This document shows positions 8,952 to 17,547 of a stretch of 64,000 nt of DNA, in pieces. The stretch spans positions 744,001 through 808,000 of the forward strand of contig NZ_JABJRC010000001.1 in NCBI RefSeq assembly GCF_013131805.1. Reading direction: 5' to 3'. The translations under genes were made by a program, and so were the position numbers. Source of the stretch: Kribbella sandramycini. Its GTDB lineage: Bacteria > Actinomycetota > Actinomycetes > Propionibacteriales > Kribbellaceae. Every line of letters starts with the position of its first letter. Positions within the stretch are counted from its first letter, which is position 1. The notes beneath the pieces were generated by a model. That model was given only the letters and a program-made list of their open reading frames with translations, searched no databases and was not told where the DNA came from.

Positions 8952-8967
8952 CCCCTGAGCTTAAGCG

Positions 8968-9071
8968 GCGGACGCCCCGCACTCACCAACTTTGCGGAGT
9001 ACCGGCTCGCGCCGCCTGGCTGAGCGTGGCACAGCGGCTCTGAAAGGAGTTGGTGAGTGTCTGGGGTCCGC
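8968..9071. repeat. Intergenic inverted-repeat element, second family, copy 1
   Basis: Two 24-bp arms (8968-8991 and 9048-9071) are reverse complements at 21 of 24 positions; the core is CACTCACCAACT against AGTTGGTGAGTG. About 56 bases separate the arms. The right arm and what follows (GTTGGTGAGTG, then GGTCCGCCC and CAAC) recur at 20244-20274. It fills nearly all of the gap between the LigD polymerase start and the end of the PLP-enzyme gene. Confidence 0.72.
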
Positions 9072-9073
9072 CC

Positions 9074-10114
9074 TCAACCGACCAACCTGAGCAGCGCATC
9101 CAGCACCACCCGATCCTGGCCGGGTTCGAGGGTCTGCGGGTTCAGGGCGATCTCGTCGGGGGCGACGCCGAAGGTGCCGACGGAGATGCGGGGGTCGCCG
9201 TTCCAGAGGGCGTCGATGAGGGTTTGGCGGTCGGGGTGGCGGATGATGCAGCGGCTGTGGGGCTGGCCGGCTTCGCTCGGGTAGCCGCGGTAGGCGGTAA
9301 TGCCGGGGCGGGGCTGGAGAGCATCGAGCCAGAGGTCGACCGAGCGTTCGTAGCCGGCGAGGAGGGCGGGTTCGTTCTGGGCGAGGGTCCACTCGACGGC
9401 GGCCAGGAGGCCGAGCAGTTCTTCTTTGCCGACTTTGAGGCCGCGGCCGATCTCTTGGTTCGGGGAGGCGTGCCGGCGGCAGCGATCGATCAACCAACTG
9501 CGGCCGAGGACCAGACCGGTGGCTTGCGGGCCGCGGAGGCCCTTGCCGCCGCTGAAGATGACGGCGTCCGCGCCCAGGTCGGTGGTGAAGTGCCAGAGCG
9601 AGGAGACAGGTGGGATCTGCGCGGCCGCGTCGACGATGACGGGGACGCCGTTGGCAACCCGGATGACTTCTTCGATCGGTAGTGCGCCGTCAGCGTAGTG
9701 GGCGCCGGCGAACCAGAGGACGCAGGCCGGACGCCGGGCGATCGCCGCCTCCAGCTCGGCGACCGATGGACCGACCTCGACGATCCGCGCACCGGTGATG
9801 CGGGCCGAGTAGTCGTAGCCGTTGCGTTGCGAGGCGAACATGACGACCTCGGCGTCGACCGGGAACGACTGCGCGGGTTCGCCGATGCAGGAGGCGACGA
9901 CGAGCGTGATGGCCGCCGCGGCGCCGGCGGTGACGCAGGCCGATTCGTTGCGAGTCAGCGCTGCGAGCTGCTCGCCGACTTCGACGTAGAGCTCCGGGAG
10001 GTCGACGAAGTGGCGGGCTGCAGCGGCCATCGCCTCGATGACCGGAGGCGGCATCAGCGAACCGCCGAGAACGGTCAACGTGGCGTTGGCATTGATGACC
10101 GGGCGAATCTTCAT
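9074..10114 (-). CDS. SelA/DgaE-like PLP-dependent enzyme
   Basis: A 346-residue fold-type I PLP enzyme resembling selenocysteine-synthase-like proteins (COG1921 type), a group that includes D-glucosaminate-6-phosphate ammonia lyase. The opening NANATLTVLGGSLMPPPV is typical of these proteins. VDAAAQ places the cofactor Asp near 162, and FSGGKGLRGPQ gives the Schiff-base Lys191. The ATG at 10114 is fixed by an ATGA overlap with the preceding gene. It is the last gene of the ABC-importer operon, so it probably eliminates or transforms an amino group on the imported substrate; the exact reaction is not known. Confidence 0.8.
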   Translation of the reverse strand: MKIRPVINANATLTVLGGSLMPPPVIEAMAAAARHFVDLPELYVEVGEQLAALTRNESACVTAGAAAAITLVVASCIGEPAQSFPVDAEVVMFASQRNGYDYSARITGARIVEVGPSVAELEAAIARRPACVLWFAGAHYADGALPIEEVIRVANGVPVIVDAAAQIPPVSSLWHFTTDLGADAVIFSGGKGLRGPQATGLVLGRSWLIDRCRRHASPNQEIGRGLKVGKEELLGLLAAVEWTLAQNEPALLAGYERSVDLWLDALQPRPGITAYRGYPSEAGQPHSRCIIRHPDRQTLIDALWNGDPRISVGTFGVAPDEIALNPQTLEPGQDRVVLDALLRLVG

Positions 10115-10956
10115 CGGATGAACTTCGACAACGCCGGTACGCCGCAACGCTCCGCGAGCCAAGCGTCGTAGTAGTCGGCGTCCGTCCCGTCCAGATGCGT
10201 TACTTGATACGCCTCACCGGCGGGGAGCGCGTTGACGAGCGGCGCGTACCAGTCGGCGTCCTCGACCGCGACCAAGGTCTTCGCGGTCACCGAAGGCGCA
10301 TGCCGGATCGGGTCGAAGTAGTCGAGCGTCCGCCCGATGACCGCGGCCGAGGACCCGGCTCGGAGGTAGTCGTTGAGCTCCTCCAACGGGTAGTGGCTCG
10401 ACCGCAGCCGCGCCTCCATCGCTCGATAGAGCACCAGATCCGACACCCGGGCCGCAGTGATGCCGGTACGCCGGGCCGCGGTCAGCACCGCCAACTCGTT
10501 ACCGGCCACCGCGACCCGAGCGGGGTCGGCCTCGGCCAACCCGATCAGGAACTCGGCCGCCCGCAGGCAGTCCGCCACGATGGCCCGGTAGATGTACGTC
10601 GCCGGGTCGTCGATCCCCAACGTCAGCAGCCCCGGGTAGGCCGCCTGAAACCCGTCGTCCGCCAGTCGCTGACCGCGATGCATCAACGTCAGGACGACGT
10701 ACCGGCTGCGGTCGTTCACATGCGCCATGTTGTTGACGCTGCCGTACCGCGGCACCTGTAGCAGCGCCGGGAACGGCCCCTCCCCGGTCGGGATACTCAA
10801 CGAGCCATAGATCCGATATGGGCCGATGCTGGTCAGCCGGACGGCGAAGCTCGTCGCCTCCGCCGTCGTCCGGGCCGGGACCGGATCGAGGACCGGCCGG
10901 GCCGCGACCGTCGCCAGCTCGTCGTCGACGGCTCGCCAGTAGGCGTCGAAGTCCAT
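10111..10956 (-). CDS. Acetylxylan-esterase-like (AXE1) protein lacking the catalytic serine
   Basis: A 281-residue protein that aligns by eye with the neighbouring AXE1 esterase: DFDAYW start, PFPALLQVPRYGS, YPGLLTLGIDDPATYIYR, and ARVAVAG before the nucleophile elbow. Where the neighbour has AGSSQGG this one reads AGNELAV (residues 151-157), so the nucleophile position is Glu154. The C-terminal histidine motif (CAHHAG in the neighbour) is also absent; the region reads HLDGTDADYYDAW. It is therefore probably a non-hydrolytic pseudoenzyme or has another activity. It starts one base after the stop of the intact esterase gene. Confidence 0.82.
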   Translation of the reverse strand: MDFDAYWRAVDDELATVAARPVLDPVPARTTAEATSFAVRLTSIGPYRIYGSLSIPTGEGPFPALLQVPRYGSVNNMAHVNDRSRYVVLTLMHRGQRLADDGFQAAYPGLLTLGIDDPATYIYRAIVADCLRAAEFLIGLAEADPARVAVAGNELAVLTAARRTGITAARVSDLVLYRAMEARLRSSHYPLEELNDYLRAGSSAAVIGRTLDYFDPIRHAPSVTAKTLVAVEDADWYAPLVNALPAGEAYQVTHLDGTDADYYDAWLAERCGVPALSKFIR

Positions 10957-10957
10957 G

Positions 10958-11875
10958 TCAGCTCCCCGGTTTCAGGTGGTCGGCCAGGAACTCCTCGACC
11001 ACGCGCAGGACGCCGGGCAGCCCAGCGTGATGCGCGCAGTTCGGATACGTGTGCAGCGTCTTCTCCCCCGGTAGCGCGCGGTGCAGCGCGAATCCGGTCT
11101 CCGGCGGGCAGACGTCGTCCTCGAGACCGAGGTAGATCATCGTCGGCGCCTGCACCGCGGGCGCGAAGTTGAGCCCGTCGTAGTACGCGACCGTCTCCCG
11201 GACGCGATCGACGTCCCTCGGGTGCAACCGCAGATACTCGTTGATCTCCTCGTACGGATACGAGCGGGTCAGCGTCGGCGCGGTCATGATCCCGCACAGG
11301 TACGGCGCGCCGCAGGCCACGGCCTTGATCACCTCCGGCCGCAGCGCCGCCGTGCTGATCCCGAGCCCGCCGCCTTGGCTCGACCCCGCCAGGCCGATCC
11401 GGTCGCTGTCGGCCTCCGGCCGCCCGAGCAGGACGTCGACCGCACGGACGACGTCCAGGTAGAAACCGCGATAGCCGTAGGTGTGGTGGTCGACGATGTT
11501 GTGCGTCAGCAGACCCGGGTAGCCGGGGTCGAAGACCGCGTTCGACCGGAGCTTCCCGCGTGGGGCGACCGCGAGTGCGGCGTACCCCAGCTCGGCCCAC
11601 TCCTTCGGGATCGTCGGCTCGGAGATGTACCCCGGGATCGTGATCAGCCCCGGATACGGCCCGTCGCTCCGCGGGACGGCGTACCAGGCCGAGACGCGGA
11701 GACCGCCGTAACTCACGTACGACACGTCGTACACGCGCACCCGCTCGGTCGACAGGGTCGGCATCTCGGTCAGGACGGGATCGAGCGGTGGGCACGCCGC
11801 GAGCCCCGCAGCCCAGAAGTCGTCGAAATCCGCCGGTCTGGTGACGTCGACCGTCGTGTTGACCAGGTCTCTCAT
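10958..11875 (-). CDS. Acetylxylan esterase / cephalosporin-C deacetylase family esterase (AXE1)
   Basis: A 305-residue cytoplasmic esterase. The family signs are RGKLRSN near residue 106, YPGLLTHNI, the nucleophile elbow GSSQGG at 164-169 (Ser166), the acid in GLEDDVCPP and the base in CAHHAG near the C-terminus. Members remove acetyl groups from sugars or oligosaccharides. With no signal peptide and directly coupled (ATGA) to the ABC ATPase gene, it probably deacetylates the substrate after import. Confidence 0.88.
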   Translation of the reverse strand: MRDLVNTTVDVTRPADFDDFWAAGLAACPPLDPVLTEMPTLSTERVRVYDVSYVSYGGLRVSAWYAVPRSDGPYPGLITIPGYISEPTIPKEWAELGYAALAVAPRGKLRSNAVFDPGYPGLLTHNIVDHHTYGYRGFYLDVVRAVDVLLGRPEADSDRIGLAGSSQGGGLGISTAALRPEVIKAVACGAPYLCGIMTAPTLTRSYPYEEINEYLRLHPRDVDRVRETVAYYDGLNFAPAVQAPTMIYLGLEDDVCPPETGFALHRALPGEKTLHTYPNCAHHAGLPGVLRVVEEFLADHLKPGS

Positions 11876-12960
11876 GCGGCGTCCCGGGGTGCTTGCAGCG
11901 CGGTGCCGTCGGCGGCGCTGAACAGATGCAGCCGCTCAGGGTTGAGCCCGACGTAGACCGGCGCGTCATGCCCGAGCCGGAACGGGGTAGGAACGCGCGC
12001 CTTGAGCAACTCGTCCTCGATCCGCACCGTCACCAGAACATCAGGCCCGAGCGGCTCCGACACGAACACCCGCCCCTGCCGGTACCCCTCGACCGGGGTC
12101 GGCGAGAGCGCTACGTCCTCCGGGCGGACGCCGAGGACGACGTCCGCCGGCTGGCCGTCGGACACGGCGATCGGCTGGCTGAGCGCCGTACTGCGGAACA
12201 TCCGGACGCCGTCCACATCGGCCAGCGCACCGGTGACGAAGTTCATCGGCGGCGACCCCATGAACGACGCGACGAACCGGTTCGCCGGGCGCTCGTAGAT
12301 CTCCTCCGGCGTCGCGCACTGCTGGATGACGCCGTCGCGCAGCACCGCGATCCGGTCCGACATCGTCATCGCCTCGACCTGGTCGTGGGTGACGTAGATG
12401 AACGTCCGGGCCACATCGACATGCAGCCGCTTGATCTCCGCGCGCATCAGCACCCGCAGCTGGGCGTCCAGGTTCGACAGCGGCTCGTCCAGCAGGTAGG
12501 CGCCGGCATCGCGCACGATCGCGCGGCCGAGGGCCACTCGTTGCCGTTGGCCACCGGACAGCTCGCGCGGCTTGCGATCCAGCAGGTCTTCGATGTCGAG
12601 CGTCCGGGCCGCCTCCAACACCTGCTCGTCGATCGTTGCCTTTGGCACCCGCATCATCTTCAGCGCGAACCCGATGTTCTGCCGGACGGTCTTGTGCGGG
12701 TAGAGCGCGTAGCTCTGGAACACCATCGCCACATCGCGTTTGTTCGCCGGCAGCCAACTGACCGGTTTCCCGTCGAAGAACACGTTGCCGCTGGTCGCTC
12801 GCTCCAGCCCGCAGATCATCCGCAGCGTGGTCGACTTCCCGCAGCCGGACGGCCCGACCAGCGTCAGGAACTCCTGGTCGCGGATCGTCAGGTTCAGATC
12901 GTCCACGACCGTCTTGCCGCCGAAGGACTTCGTCACGTTCTCGAGTCGTACTTCTGCCAT
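11872..12960 (-). CDS. Carbohydrate ABC transporter ATP-binding protein (UgpC/MsmK type)
   Basis: A 362-residue ATPase with Walker A GPSGCGKS at 36-43, Q-loop VFQSYALYPH, signature LSGGQ at 134-138, Walker B YLLDEP near 155-160, and the TOBE regulatory domain characteristic of sugar ATPases in the C-terminal third (VVLGVRPEDVAL, LGPDVLVTV). It powers the importer formed with the two adjacent permeases. It follows the inner permease gene by 4 bases and overlaps the esterase gene (ATGA). Confidence 0.93.
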   Translation of the reverse strand: MAEVRLENVTKSFGGKTVVDDLNLTIRDQEFLTLVGPSGCGKSTTLRMICGLERATSGNVFFDGKPVSWLPANKRDVAMVFQSYALYPHKTVRQNIGFALKMMRVPKATIDEQVLEAARTLDIEDLLDRKPRELSGGQRQRVALGRAIVRDAGAYLLDEPLSNLDAQLRVLMRAEIKRLHVDVARTFIYVTHDQVEAMTMSDRIAVLRDGVIQQCATPEEIYERPANRFVASFMGSPPMNFVTGALADVDGVRMFRSTALSQPIAVSDGQPADVVLGVRPEDVALSPTPVEGYRQGRVFVSEPLGPDVLVTVRIEDELLKARVPTPFRLGHDAPVYVGLNPERLHLFSAADGTALQAPRDAA

Positions 12961-12964
12961 CGTC

Positions 12965-13858
12965 TCAGCCCTTCACAGATCCGGCGGCCATCCCCTGCAC
13001 CAGCTTGCGCTGGAAGAGGAGCGCCAGTACGAGCGGCGGGACGACCGCGAGCACACCGGCCGCGGCCATCACCGTGAACTGGGTGTTGAAGTCGGTGGCG
13101 AAGTTCGCCGCCACCACCGGGATCGTCTTCGCGGCCGTCGTACTGGTCAGGAACAGCGCGAACATGAACTCGTTCCACGCGGTCATGAACGCGAACACCG
13201 CCGCCGCGACCAGCCCCGGCGCCGCGACCGGCAGGAACACCGACCACATCGTCCGGAACCACCCGCACCGATCCACCCGCGCCGCCTCCTCGAGCTCCCT
13301 CGGCACCGACCGGAAGAAGTCCTTCAGGATCCAGATCGTGATCGGCAGCGCGAACGTCGTGTACGACAGGATCAGCGCCAGATACGTGTCCAGCAGCCCG
13401 AACGACCGCATCAACAAGTAGAACGGGATGATGATCGCGATCCCCGGCACCATCCGGGTCAGCAGATACAGCAACAGCAGCACCTGACTCCCCCGGAACT
13501 TCAGCCGGCTGAACGAGTACGCCGCGAACGTCGCCAGCACCAGATTCAGCAGCGCAGTCGCCGTCGCAACAACCAAGCTGTTCCGCAACGAGTACGGCGT
13601 CTCCGACACCGCCCGCCCACCAACCAGCTCCTGCGCCGCATCCGGATTCACGAACCCCAAATAGTTCTCCAGCGTCGGATGCACCGGCACCCAGCTCGGC
13701 GGCACGGCAATCGCATCCGCCTCATGCATGAAACTCATCGCCACGATCCAGTAGAACGGCAACACCAGATACAGCCCGAACGCCACCGCCAGCACATACA
13801 ACGCAATCTTCTTGAACGGAACCCGATACCGGAGCGGAACTTGCACAACGGTCGTCAT
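12965..13858 (-). CDS. Carbohydrate ABC transporter permease (MalG type)
   Basis: A 297-residue inner-membrane protein with about six hydrophobic helices. The cytoplasmic coupling motif reads [23 protein letters not shown], matching the EAA loop of MalG-type permeases, and FMTAWNEFMFAL is also typical. The ATG at 13858 overlaps the stop of the partner permease (ATGA), which decides the start; the open frame upstream is antisense noise. Confidence 0.92.
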   Translation of the reverse strand: MTTVVQVPLRYRVPFKKIALYVLAVAFGLYLVLPFYWIVAMSFMHEADAIAVPPSWVPVHPTLENYLGFVNPDAAQELVGGRAVSETPYSLRNSLVVATATALLNLVLATFAAYSFSRLKFRGSQVLLLLYLLTRMVPGIAIIIPFYLLMRSFGLLDTYLALILSYTTFALPITIWILKDFFRSVPRELEEAARVDRCGWFRTMWSVFLPVAAPGLVAAAVFAFMTAWNEFMFALFLTSTTAAKTIPVVAANFATDFNTQFTVMAAAGVLAVVPPLVLALLFQRKLVQGMAAGSVKG

Positions 13859-14760
13859 ACTTCGAAATTTCCCTTCCGGTAGAGGAGGCCGATGTAGCCG
13901 ACCGAGATGAGGAGGGTGATGGCGGTGATGACCCATGCGTAGGCGGAGCCGAGGCCGAAGTCGGTGAAGGTGAGGACGGTTTGGACGTCGAGGAGGGCGA
14001 TGGTGGTGGTGGCGTCGCCGGGGCCGCCGCCGGTGAGGACGTAGATGGTGTCGAAGGCGCGGAAGGCGTTCATTGTTTCGAGGATGAGGACAATGAGGAG
14101 GGGGTGCAGGAGCCAGGGGATGGTGACTTGGGTGAAGCGGCGGAAGGCGCCGGCCCGGTCGACCGTGGCGGCGTCGTACAGCTCGGAGGGGATGGTGGAC
14201 AGGCCGGCCAGGAGGATGATCACCGAGAACGGCAGCGTGTTCCAGACCTGGGCGAGCGCGGTGAAGAGGAAGGCGCCGGTGCCGGAGGTGAGCCAGGCCT
14301 GGTAGCTGTCGATCAGGCCGAGCTGGGTGAGCAGGCCGTTCAGGGCGCCGGTCTTGGCGTCGAAGATCGTCCGCCACATCAGGCCGTTCACGACGCCGGG
14401 CATTGCCCAGGGCAACAAAGCCAGGCTGAGCAGCAGGCCGCGACCGCGGAACCGCTCGTTCAGGACCAGGGCCAGGAGCAGGGCCAGCACGACCGTCATG
14501 CCGAGGACGACGAGCACGAACAACGCGGAGACCTTGAGCGCGGACAGGAAGGCGTCGTCGCTGAGCAGCGCCTTGTAGTTGTCCAGGCCGATGAAGCGTT
14601 TCGCCCGCGGGCGTTTCAGGTTGTTGCGCTGCATGCTGACGTAGAAGGAGTAGCCGATCGGGTAGGCGACCAGCAGGGAGATCACCACGATGGCCGGGGC
14701 GTTCAGGGCCCAGGCCTTCGCGTTGTCGCCGAGCGGCCGGCGTTCGGTCAGGACGCTCAC
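13855..14760 (-). CDS. Carbohydrate ABC transporter permease (MalF type)
   Basis: A 301-residue inner-membrane permease with about six helices and the EAA-type loop SELYDAATVDRAGAFRRFTQVTIPWL. The ending IGLLYRKG is common in MalF-type sugar permeases. It is encoded 1 base after the solute-binding-protein stop and overlaps the second permease by 4 bases, so the importer subunits are translated together. Confidence 0.92.
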   Translation of the reverse strand: MSVLTERRPLGDNAKAWALNAPAIVVISLLVAYPIGYSFYVSMQRNNLKRPRAKRFIGLDNYKALLSDDAFLSALKVSALFVLVVLGMTVVLALLLALVLNERFRGRGLLLSLALLPWAMPGVVNGLMWRTIFDAKTGALNGLLTQLGLIDSYQAWLTSGTGAFLFTALAQVWNTLPFSVIILLAGLSTIPSELYDAATVDRAGAFRRFTQVTIPWLLHPLLIVLILETMNAFRAFDTIYVLTGGGPGDATTTIALLDVQTVLTFTDFGLGSAYAWVITAITLLISVGYIGLLYRKGNFEV

Positions 14761-14761
14761 G

Positions 14762-16090
14762 TCAGCTGTACTTCTTCTTCAGCGTCCCGGCCGTCTGCGC
14801 GAGACTCGCGACCGCGGCGGACGGCTGCGTCTGGTTGCTCAGCACGCCCTGCACGACCTTGTGCATCTCGGTCTCGAACTCGGTGTACCAGGCGACGCCG
14901 AGGACGTTCCGCGGCCGGGCGATCTCGGCCAGCTGGGCGTAGATCGCCGGATCGGCGAACTTCTTCAGCGCCGCGACGATCTCCGGGTCCTTGGCCAGCT
15001 CCTTGTAGGCGAAGCCGAGGCCGCGCTGCTGGAACCAGAACTTCGCCGTGTACGGCTGCTTGCTCGCGTCGAAACCGCCGAGGTAGGTGAGCAGCTTGAA
15101 CGCGTCGTCCTTGACCTCGGTGTCCTTGGCCAGGCCGTACATCCGGGTGTTGCTGATCGTCCCGTGCACCTTGCCGTCCAGGCTCGGCACCAGGGCCATC
15201 TTCATCTTCCCGGCCGCCTTCGACTTCTGCGGGTCGTTGTAGTCGCGCAGCGCGTACCGGGCGCCGATCGTGAACGCGTACCGGTTCGCCTTCATCGCGT
15301 TGTCGACCGGCACCGGCAGCAGTTGCAGGGACGCCGGGTCGAGCACCTTCGACTTGTTCGCGGCGTTCTGCAACCAGGTCAGGACGTCCTTGGTGACCGT
15401 GTCGGTCGTGTTCATGATCGGCGCCTGCTGGTCGTCGAACATGTCCCCGCCGCTGGAGTAGACCAGGCCCCACACCCAGGCCCACCAGGTGTCGGAGAGC
15501 TGGGCGGGCAGGCCGATCGGGTACTCCAGCAGACCCATGCTCTTGATCTTCACGGCCTGCGCCTCGAGCTCCTCCAGGCTGGCCGGCGGCTTGCTGAACC
15601 CGGCTTTGGCGAGGATGTCGGCGTTGTAGATCAGGCAGTTCGAGTCGGTGTAGTACGGCAGGCCGTAGCGCTTGCCCTGGTACGTCATCGCCTCGGCGTT
15701 CCCGGGGAAGATCGCGGCGTACACGTCGTCCACGCCGGGCAGGCCGTCGATCGGCTGCAGGTACTCGCCTTCGACCCAGGCCGCGAGTGAGTCGTCGTAC
15801 ACGTAGAGCGCGTCCGGCCCGCCGCCGCCGGTGAACTCCGCGACCACCTTCTGCACGTACTGCGCGCTGGTGATCGGCGTGTAGTTGACCTTGACGTTGC
15901 TGGTCTTGGTGAAGTTGTCCAGGTTCTGCTGGACCAGAGTGGCCTCGTAGTCCCAGCCCTCGAACTTCACACTGCCGTCCCCGGCGCCACCGCCGGAGCC
16001 GTTCGAGCAGGCGGCGAGGACGCCGGGCACGGCCGTGGCGGTGACGCCGAGGCCGGCGAGCTTCAGGACCTGGCGGCGGTTGAGCTCCAT
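14762..16090 (-). CDS. Carbohydrate ABC transporter solute-binding lipoprotein
   Basis: A 442-residue extracellular binding protein. The N-terminus has a twin-arginine NRRQVLK motif followed by a hydrophobic stretch and the lipobox LAAC with Cys28, so it should be lipid-anchored outside the membrane. The segments PDALYVYDDSLAAWVEG and YGLPYYTDSNCLIYN are typical of family-1 sugar-binding proteins. The ATG at 16090 lies 28 bases inside the regulator gene and has an AGGGA site. Its ligand is unknown; the adjacent deacetylase suggests an acetylated sugar derivative. Confidence 0.92.
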   Translation of the reverse strand: MELNRRQVLKLAGLGVTATAVPGVLAACSNGSGGGAGDGSVKFEGWDYEATLVQQNLDNFTKTSNVKVNYTPITSAQYVQKVVAEFTGGGGPDALYVYDDSLAAWVEGEYLQPIDGLPGVDDVYAAIFPGNAEAMTYQGKRYGLPYYTDSNCLIYNADILAKAGFSKPPASLEELEAQAVKIKSMGLLEYPIGLPAQLSDTWWAWVWGLVYSSGGDMFDDQQAPIMNTTDTVTKDVLTWLQNAANKSKVLDPASLQLLPVPVDNAMKANRYAFTIGARYALRDYNDPQKSKAAGKMKMALVPSLDGKVHGTISNTRMYGLAKDTEVKDDAFKLLTYLGGFDASKQPYTAKFWFQQRGLGFAYKELAKDPEIVAALKKFADPAIYAQLAEIARPRNVLGVAWYTEFETEMHKVVQGVLSNQTQPSAAVASLAQTAGTLKKKYS

Positions 16091-17418
16091 GGTGTTCCCT
16101 TCAGGGCTTGGGCGATGCGTAGCCGGTACAGACGCGTCGGGCGTCCTTTCGGGTGGTGCTGCGCGGTCCCCTCGTCGCTGACCAGGCCACCGGCGTCGAG
16201 GGTGCGGATCAGGCGGCGGCCGCTCTGATCGGTGATCCCGAGCCGGTCGGCGAGCTCTCCAGGCGAGATCGCGCGTCCTTCCAGCTCGTGGTCGAGGGCG
16301 GCCAGCCGCGACACGGTGGCCGCGCTCAGACCGACGGATTTCGCGAGCCGCTCGACGTGGTCGCCGTGCTCGCGGTAGGAGAAGCTGAGCGCCTCCCGAT
16401 CGGCGGTGGACTTCGGGCCCATCGGGCCGATGATCACGCCGCTGTCCTCGATCAGGTAGGCGCACGGCTCGTCCTCCTGCTCGGCCCGGGCCGCGGCCCG
16501 CTCGGCCAGCAGCACGCAGTTACGGGCGGAGACGCCGACCCCGAATCCGGCCGCGACCTGCGCGCCGAGCGCCGTACCGGCCTCGGCCAGCGCCGGGACG
16601 GCGACCCAGTTCCGGGTCACCCGCTCGAACAGCGCCTTGTGCGCGAAGACCACGACGCCGCGGCGGCCGCGGTCCTCGATCCACGCCCCCGCGAACTCGG
16701 GGGTGTTCAGCAACAGGTTCATCAGGCCGACCCGGGCCCGCTCCTCGTCCGCGGTCCGCGAGACCAGGAACACCCCGGCCGCGAACCGCTGCGCGCTCGC
16801 CCGGTCGGACTCGATCCGCAGCGCGAGCTCGTGCAGCTCGGTGCGGATGGTGGCCGGCACCGGCATCCCGCTCATGATCCCGAACGCGTCACCCGCGAGC
16901 TGCTCGCGGACGGCGGCGCGGACGCTGATCACGTACCCGCGATCGCCGAACCGCCGGTACGCCGTCCGGTGGAAGTCGACGATCTCCTCGACCGTTTGGG
17001 TCGGCGCGTACGGCAGGCTGGCGATCTCGTCGCGGTTGAGCTCCAGCGCGTCGAGGACGGCGTCCACTGCTTCGGCCGGGAAGGTGTCGATGCTGACCGG
17101 CGTCCGGCCCCAGCCGCGTTGCTGGGCGCGGTAGAGCGCGAGTGTCAGGTCGAGGGCCGATGGCCGGACGACGCCGACCGGAAGGCCGGGCGGGAGCAGC
17201 TCGCGGCTCTCCGTGTACGGGACCGGACCGGCGAGGAACCCGTCCAGCCGAGTGTTGGCGAGAAACTCCGCGACCTTCTCGCGGACGTTCTCCTCGTGGT
17301 CGTAGCTGACCCACTCCAGATCGACTCCGCGCAGGGTGCTGGCCGCCTCGCGGAACAGCTTCCCGTGCGTCGAGTGGGTGACGACACCGATCACGATCGA
17401 CAACGCTTTACGCTCCAT
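16063..17418 (-). CDS. Multi-domain transcriptional regulator with C-terminal winged helix
   Basis: A 451-residue protein, first gene of the operon. The N-terminal part (IGVVTHSTHGKLFREAAS, ENVREKVAEFLANTRLDGFLAGPVPY) looks like a ligand-sensing alpha/beta domain similar in style to PrpR N-domains. A central section (GVGVSARNCVLLAERAAARAEQ) resembles a degenerate nucleotidyl-cyclase/GGDEF fold. The C-terminus has two helix-turn-helix-like stretches (VERLAKSVGLSAATVSRLAAL and SPGELADRLGITDQSGRRLIRTL). It probably controls the downstream importer operon. The family assignment is uncertain. Confidence 0.65.
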   Translation of the reverse strand: MERKALSIVIGVVTHSTHGKLFREAASTLRGVDLEWVSYDHEENVREKVAEFLANTRLDGFLAGPVPYTESRELLPPGLPVGVVRPSALDLTLALYRAQQRGWGRTPVSIDTFPAEAVDAVLDALELNRDEIASLPYAPTQTVEEIVDFHRTAYRRFGDRGYVISVRAAVREQLAGDAFGIMSGMPVPATIRTELHELALRIESDRASAQRFAAGVFLVSRTADEERARVGLMNLLLNTPEFAGAWIEDRGRRGVVVFAHKALFERVTRNWVAVPALAEAGTALGAQVAAGFGVGVSARNCVLLAERAAARAEQEDEPCAYLIEDSGVIIGPMGPKSTADREALSFSYREHGDHVERLAKSVGLSAATVSRLAALDHELEGRAISPGELADRLGITDQSGRRLIRTLDAGGLVSDEGTAQHHPKGRPTRLYRLRIAQALKGTPWSSTAARS

Positions 17419-17433
17419 GTTCGCCTGAGCTGA

Positions 17434-17453
17434 TTTTCGAACTATGTTCGGAA
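17434..17453. promoter_or_regulatory. Candidate operator upstream of the ABC-importer operon
   Basis: TTCGAAC-TAT-GTTCGGAA is an inverted repeat with 7-bp arms interrupted by one extra base, lying 16-35 bases upstream of the regulator start in the divergent gap. It is the only clear symmetric site there and may bind the operon's own regulator. Confidence 0.4.
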
Positions 17454-17547
17454 GTGACTCGTAAATCCGATGCCGACCAACGTGCCTCGCACGGCCCGCT
17501 CAGGTCAAGGGATCGACAACAAGTAATTTCCCGGAAACACTGCGCGA

